DNA from: an uncultured Actinomycetes bacterium
GTDB lineage: Bacteria > Actinomycetota > Actinomycetes > Mycobacteriales > Mycobacteriaceae
NCBI GenBank assembly: GCA_903911165.1
Contig: CAIWCQ010000169.1
Location: 1-6,314, forward strand
Reading direction: 5' to 3'
DNA: 6,314 nucleotides
This document shows, piece by piece, positions 5,773 through 6,314 of this stretch (its first letter is position 1; every line of letters begins with the position of its first letter). The notes below the pieces were generated by a model. That model searched no databases and had not been told where the DNA came from. It was given only the letters and a program-made list of their open reading frames with translations. Made by a program: the position numbers and the translations under genes.

Positions 5773-6314
5773 CGATGACGACGGCGGCGTGGGTGGGACG
5801 CGTCGGCGGGTTGGCGGCCGCGCTAGGGGTCGGTGCCGTGGTTGGTTTCTTGACCAGCGCCCCTGCCTCGGCTGCACCCGCGGACTCGGCTGACTCGGCG
5901 AACTCGTCGGCGCGAGCCGACGATCGGAAAGCTTCACCGCCGCGCCGCGCCGCCGTCAGCAGAGACCAGCCGCGAACCGCGGCCCGGCCGGTGGCAGCGG
6001 CGGCGTCAAGGGTCGCACCGGTGAGCGCCAGTTCTCCGCTGAGCACGCGTGTTGCCGCGAACCTCGTCGCGCAGACCCCCACTGCGCCGCTGCCGAGTGT
6101 CGGCGCCCCCGCCGCGACGTGGAGGGAGGCACGCAAGACCCAGCGCGCTGCAGCACAGCAGACCCCTACGCAGCCGGTGCAGGGCGCCAACATCACCTTC
6201 CCGTGGTGTGACCCCCGTGGCCGCCAGATCACGATCTATAAGGGCACGCATTTCGCCATCCCGAACAACGGCGGATACTTCATCACGCAAACCGTCGGCA
6301 CCGGCACCTTCACC
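5769..6314 (+). CDS. Exported Ala/Pro-rich protein, N-terminal part (3' end outside window)
   Basis: The frame stays open for 182 codons to the window edge, so the length and C-terminal domains are unknown. GTG 5769 is chosen because GGGGAG lies 8 nt upstream; ATG 5775, two codons on, is possible. The N-terminus is a signal peptide: W8-V9-G10-R11, a hydrophobic core about 12-28 (GGLAAALGVGAVVGFL), then SAPASA with likely cleavage near A35. Residues about 36-140 are low-complexity Ala/Pro/Ser/Arg/Thr, probably a disordered stretch crossing the cell wall or a linker. From about 141 the composition changes to a folded-looking NITFPWCDPRGRQITIYKGT...FAIPNNGGYFITQTVGTGTF, perhaps the start of a beta-rich domain, with one cysteine (C147). 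I do not recognise the family. It has its own likely promoter and appears separate from the sulfurtransferase operon. Confidence 0.75.
   Translation, partial: MTMTTAAWVGRVGGLAAALGVGAVVGFLTSAPASAAPADSADSANSSARADDRKASPPRRAAVSRDQPRTAARPVAAAASRVAPVSASSPLSTRVAANLVAQTPTAPLPSVGAPAATWREARKTQRAAAQQTPTQPVQGANITFPWCDPRGRQITIYKGTHFAIPNNGGYFITQTVGTGTFT

Noticed and set aside
5750..6232. A 160-codon open frame on the - strand under the exported protein gene
   Set aside because: The + strand frame has a ribosome-binding site, a signal peptide and a promoter; the - strand frame is Ala/Thr-rich with no domain.

Overview
The window is GC-rich, densely coded actinobacterial DNA. The best guess at the source is a Mycobacterium/Mycolicibacterium-type organism. 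The reasons are the tail of an MCE-family lipid-uptake protein, a small four-cysteine exported protein of a mycobacterial style, a KstD-like flavoprotein, GTG starts, and an Ala/Pro-rich exported protein at the right edge. No rRNA, tRNA, CRISPR array, insertion sequence or attachment site was seen.

Layout from the left. (1) Positions 1-423, + strand: the C-terminal tail of an MCE protein, with four in-frame 24-bp units coding a proline-rich octapeptide. (2) Positions 430-3971, - strand: three genes pointing left, in transcription order a 14-segment MFS transporter, a KstD-like FAD dehydrogenase and a small secreted protein. The first two are separated by only 4 bp (or overlap, depending on the start), so they are probably one operon; the third follows 37 bp later. 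(3) About 70 bp of intergenic DNA separates this operon from a divergent pair. (4) Positions 4043-5655, + strand: a double-hotdog acyl-CoA thioesterase-like protein and a two-domain sulfurtransferase, joined by an ATGA stop/start overlap. (5) Positions 5656-5768: an intergenic region with a 16-bp direct repeat and a plausible promoter. (6) Positions 5769-6314, + strand: the start of an exported protein that runs off the window.

How the genes may work together is inference. MCE proteins import lipids (the mce4 system imports cholesterol), KstD-type flavoproteins desaturate ring A of 3-ketosteroids, and hotdog thioesterases act on acyl-CoAs. A lipid or steroid uptake and catabolism neighbourhood is therefore reasonable, with the MFS protein moving a substrate or product. 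No operator of the KstR type was recognised, so the steroid link rests on protein families only. I found no convincing wholly new system; the most useful leads are the transporter/dehydrogenase pair, the mixed active-site signature of the sulfurtransferase, and the repeats around 5663-5749.
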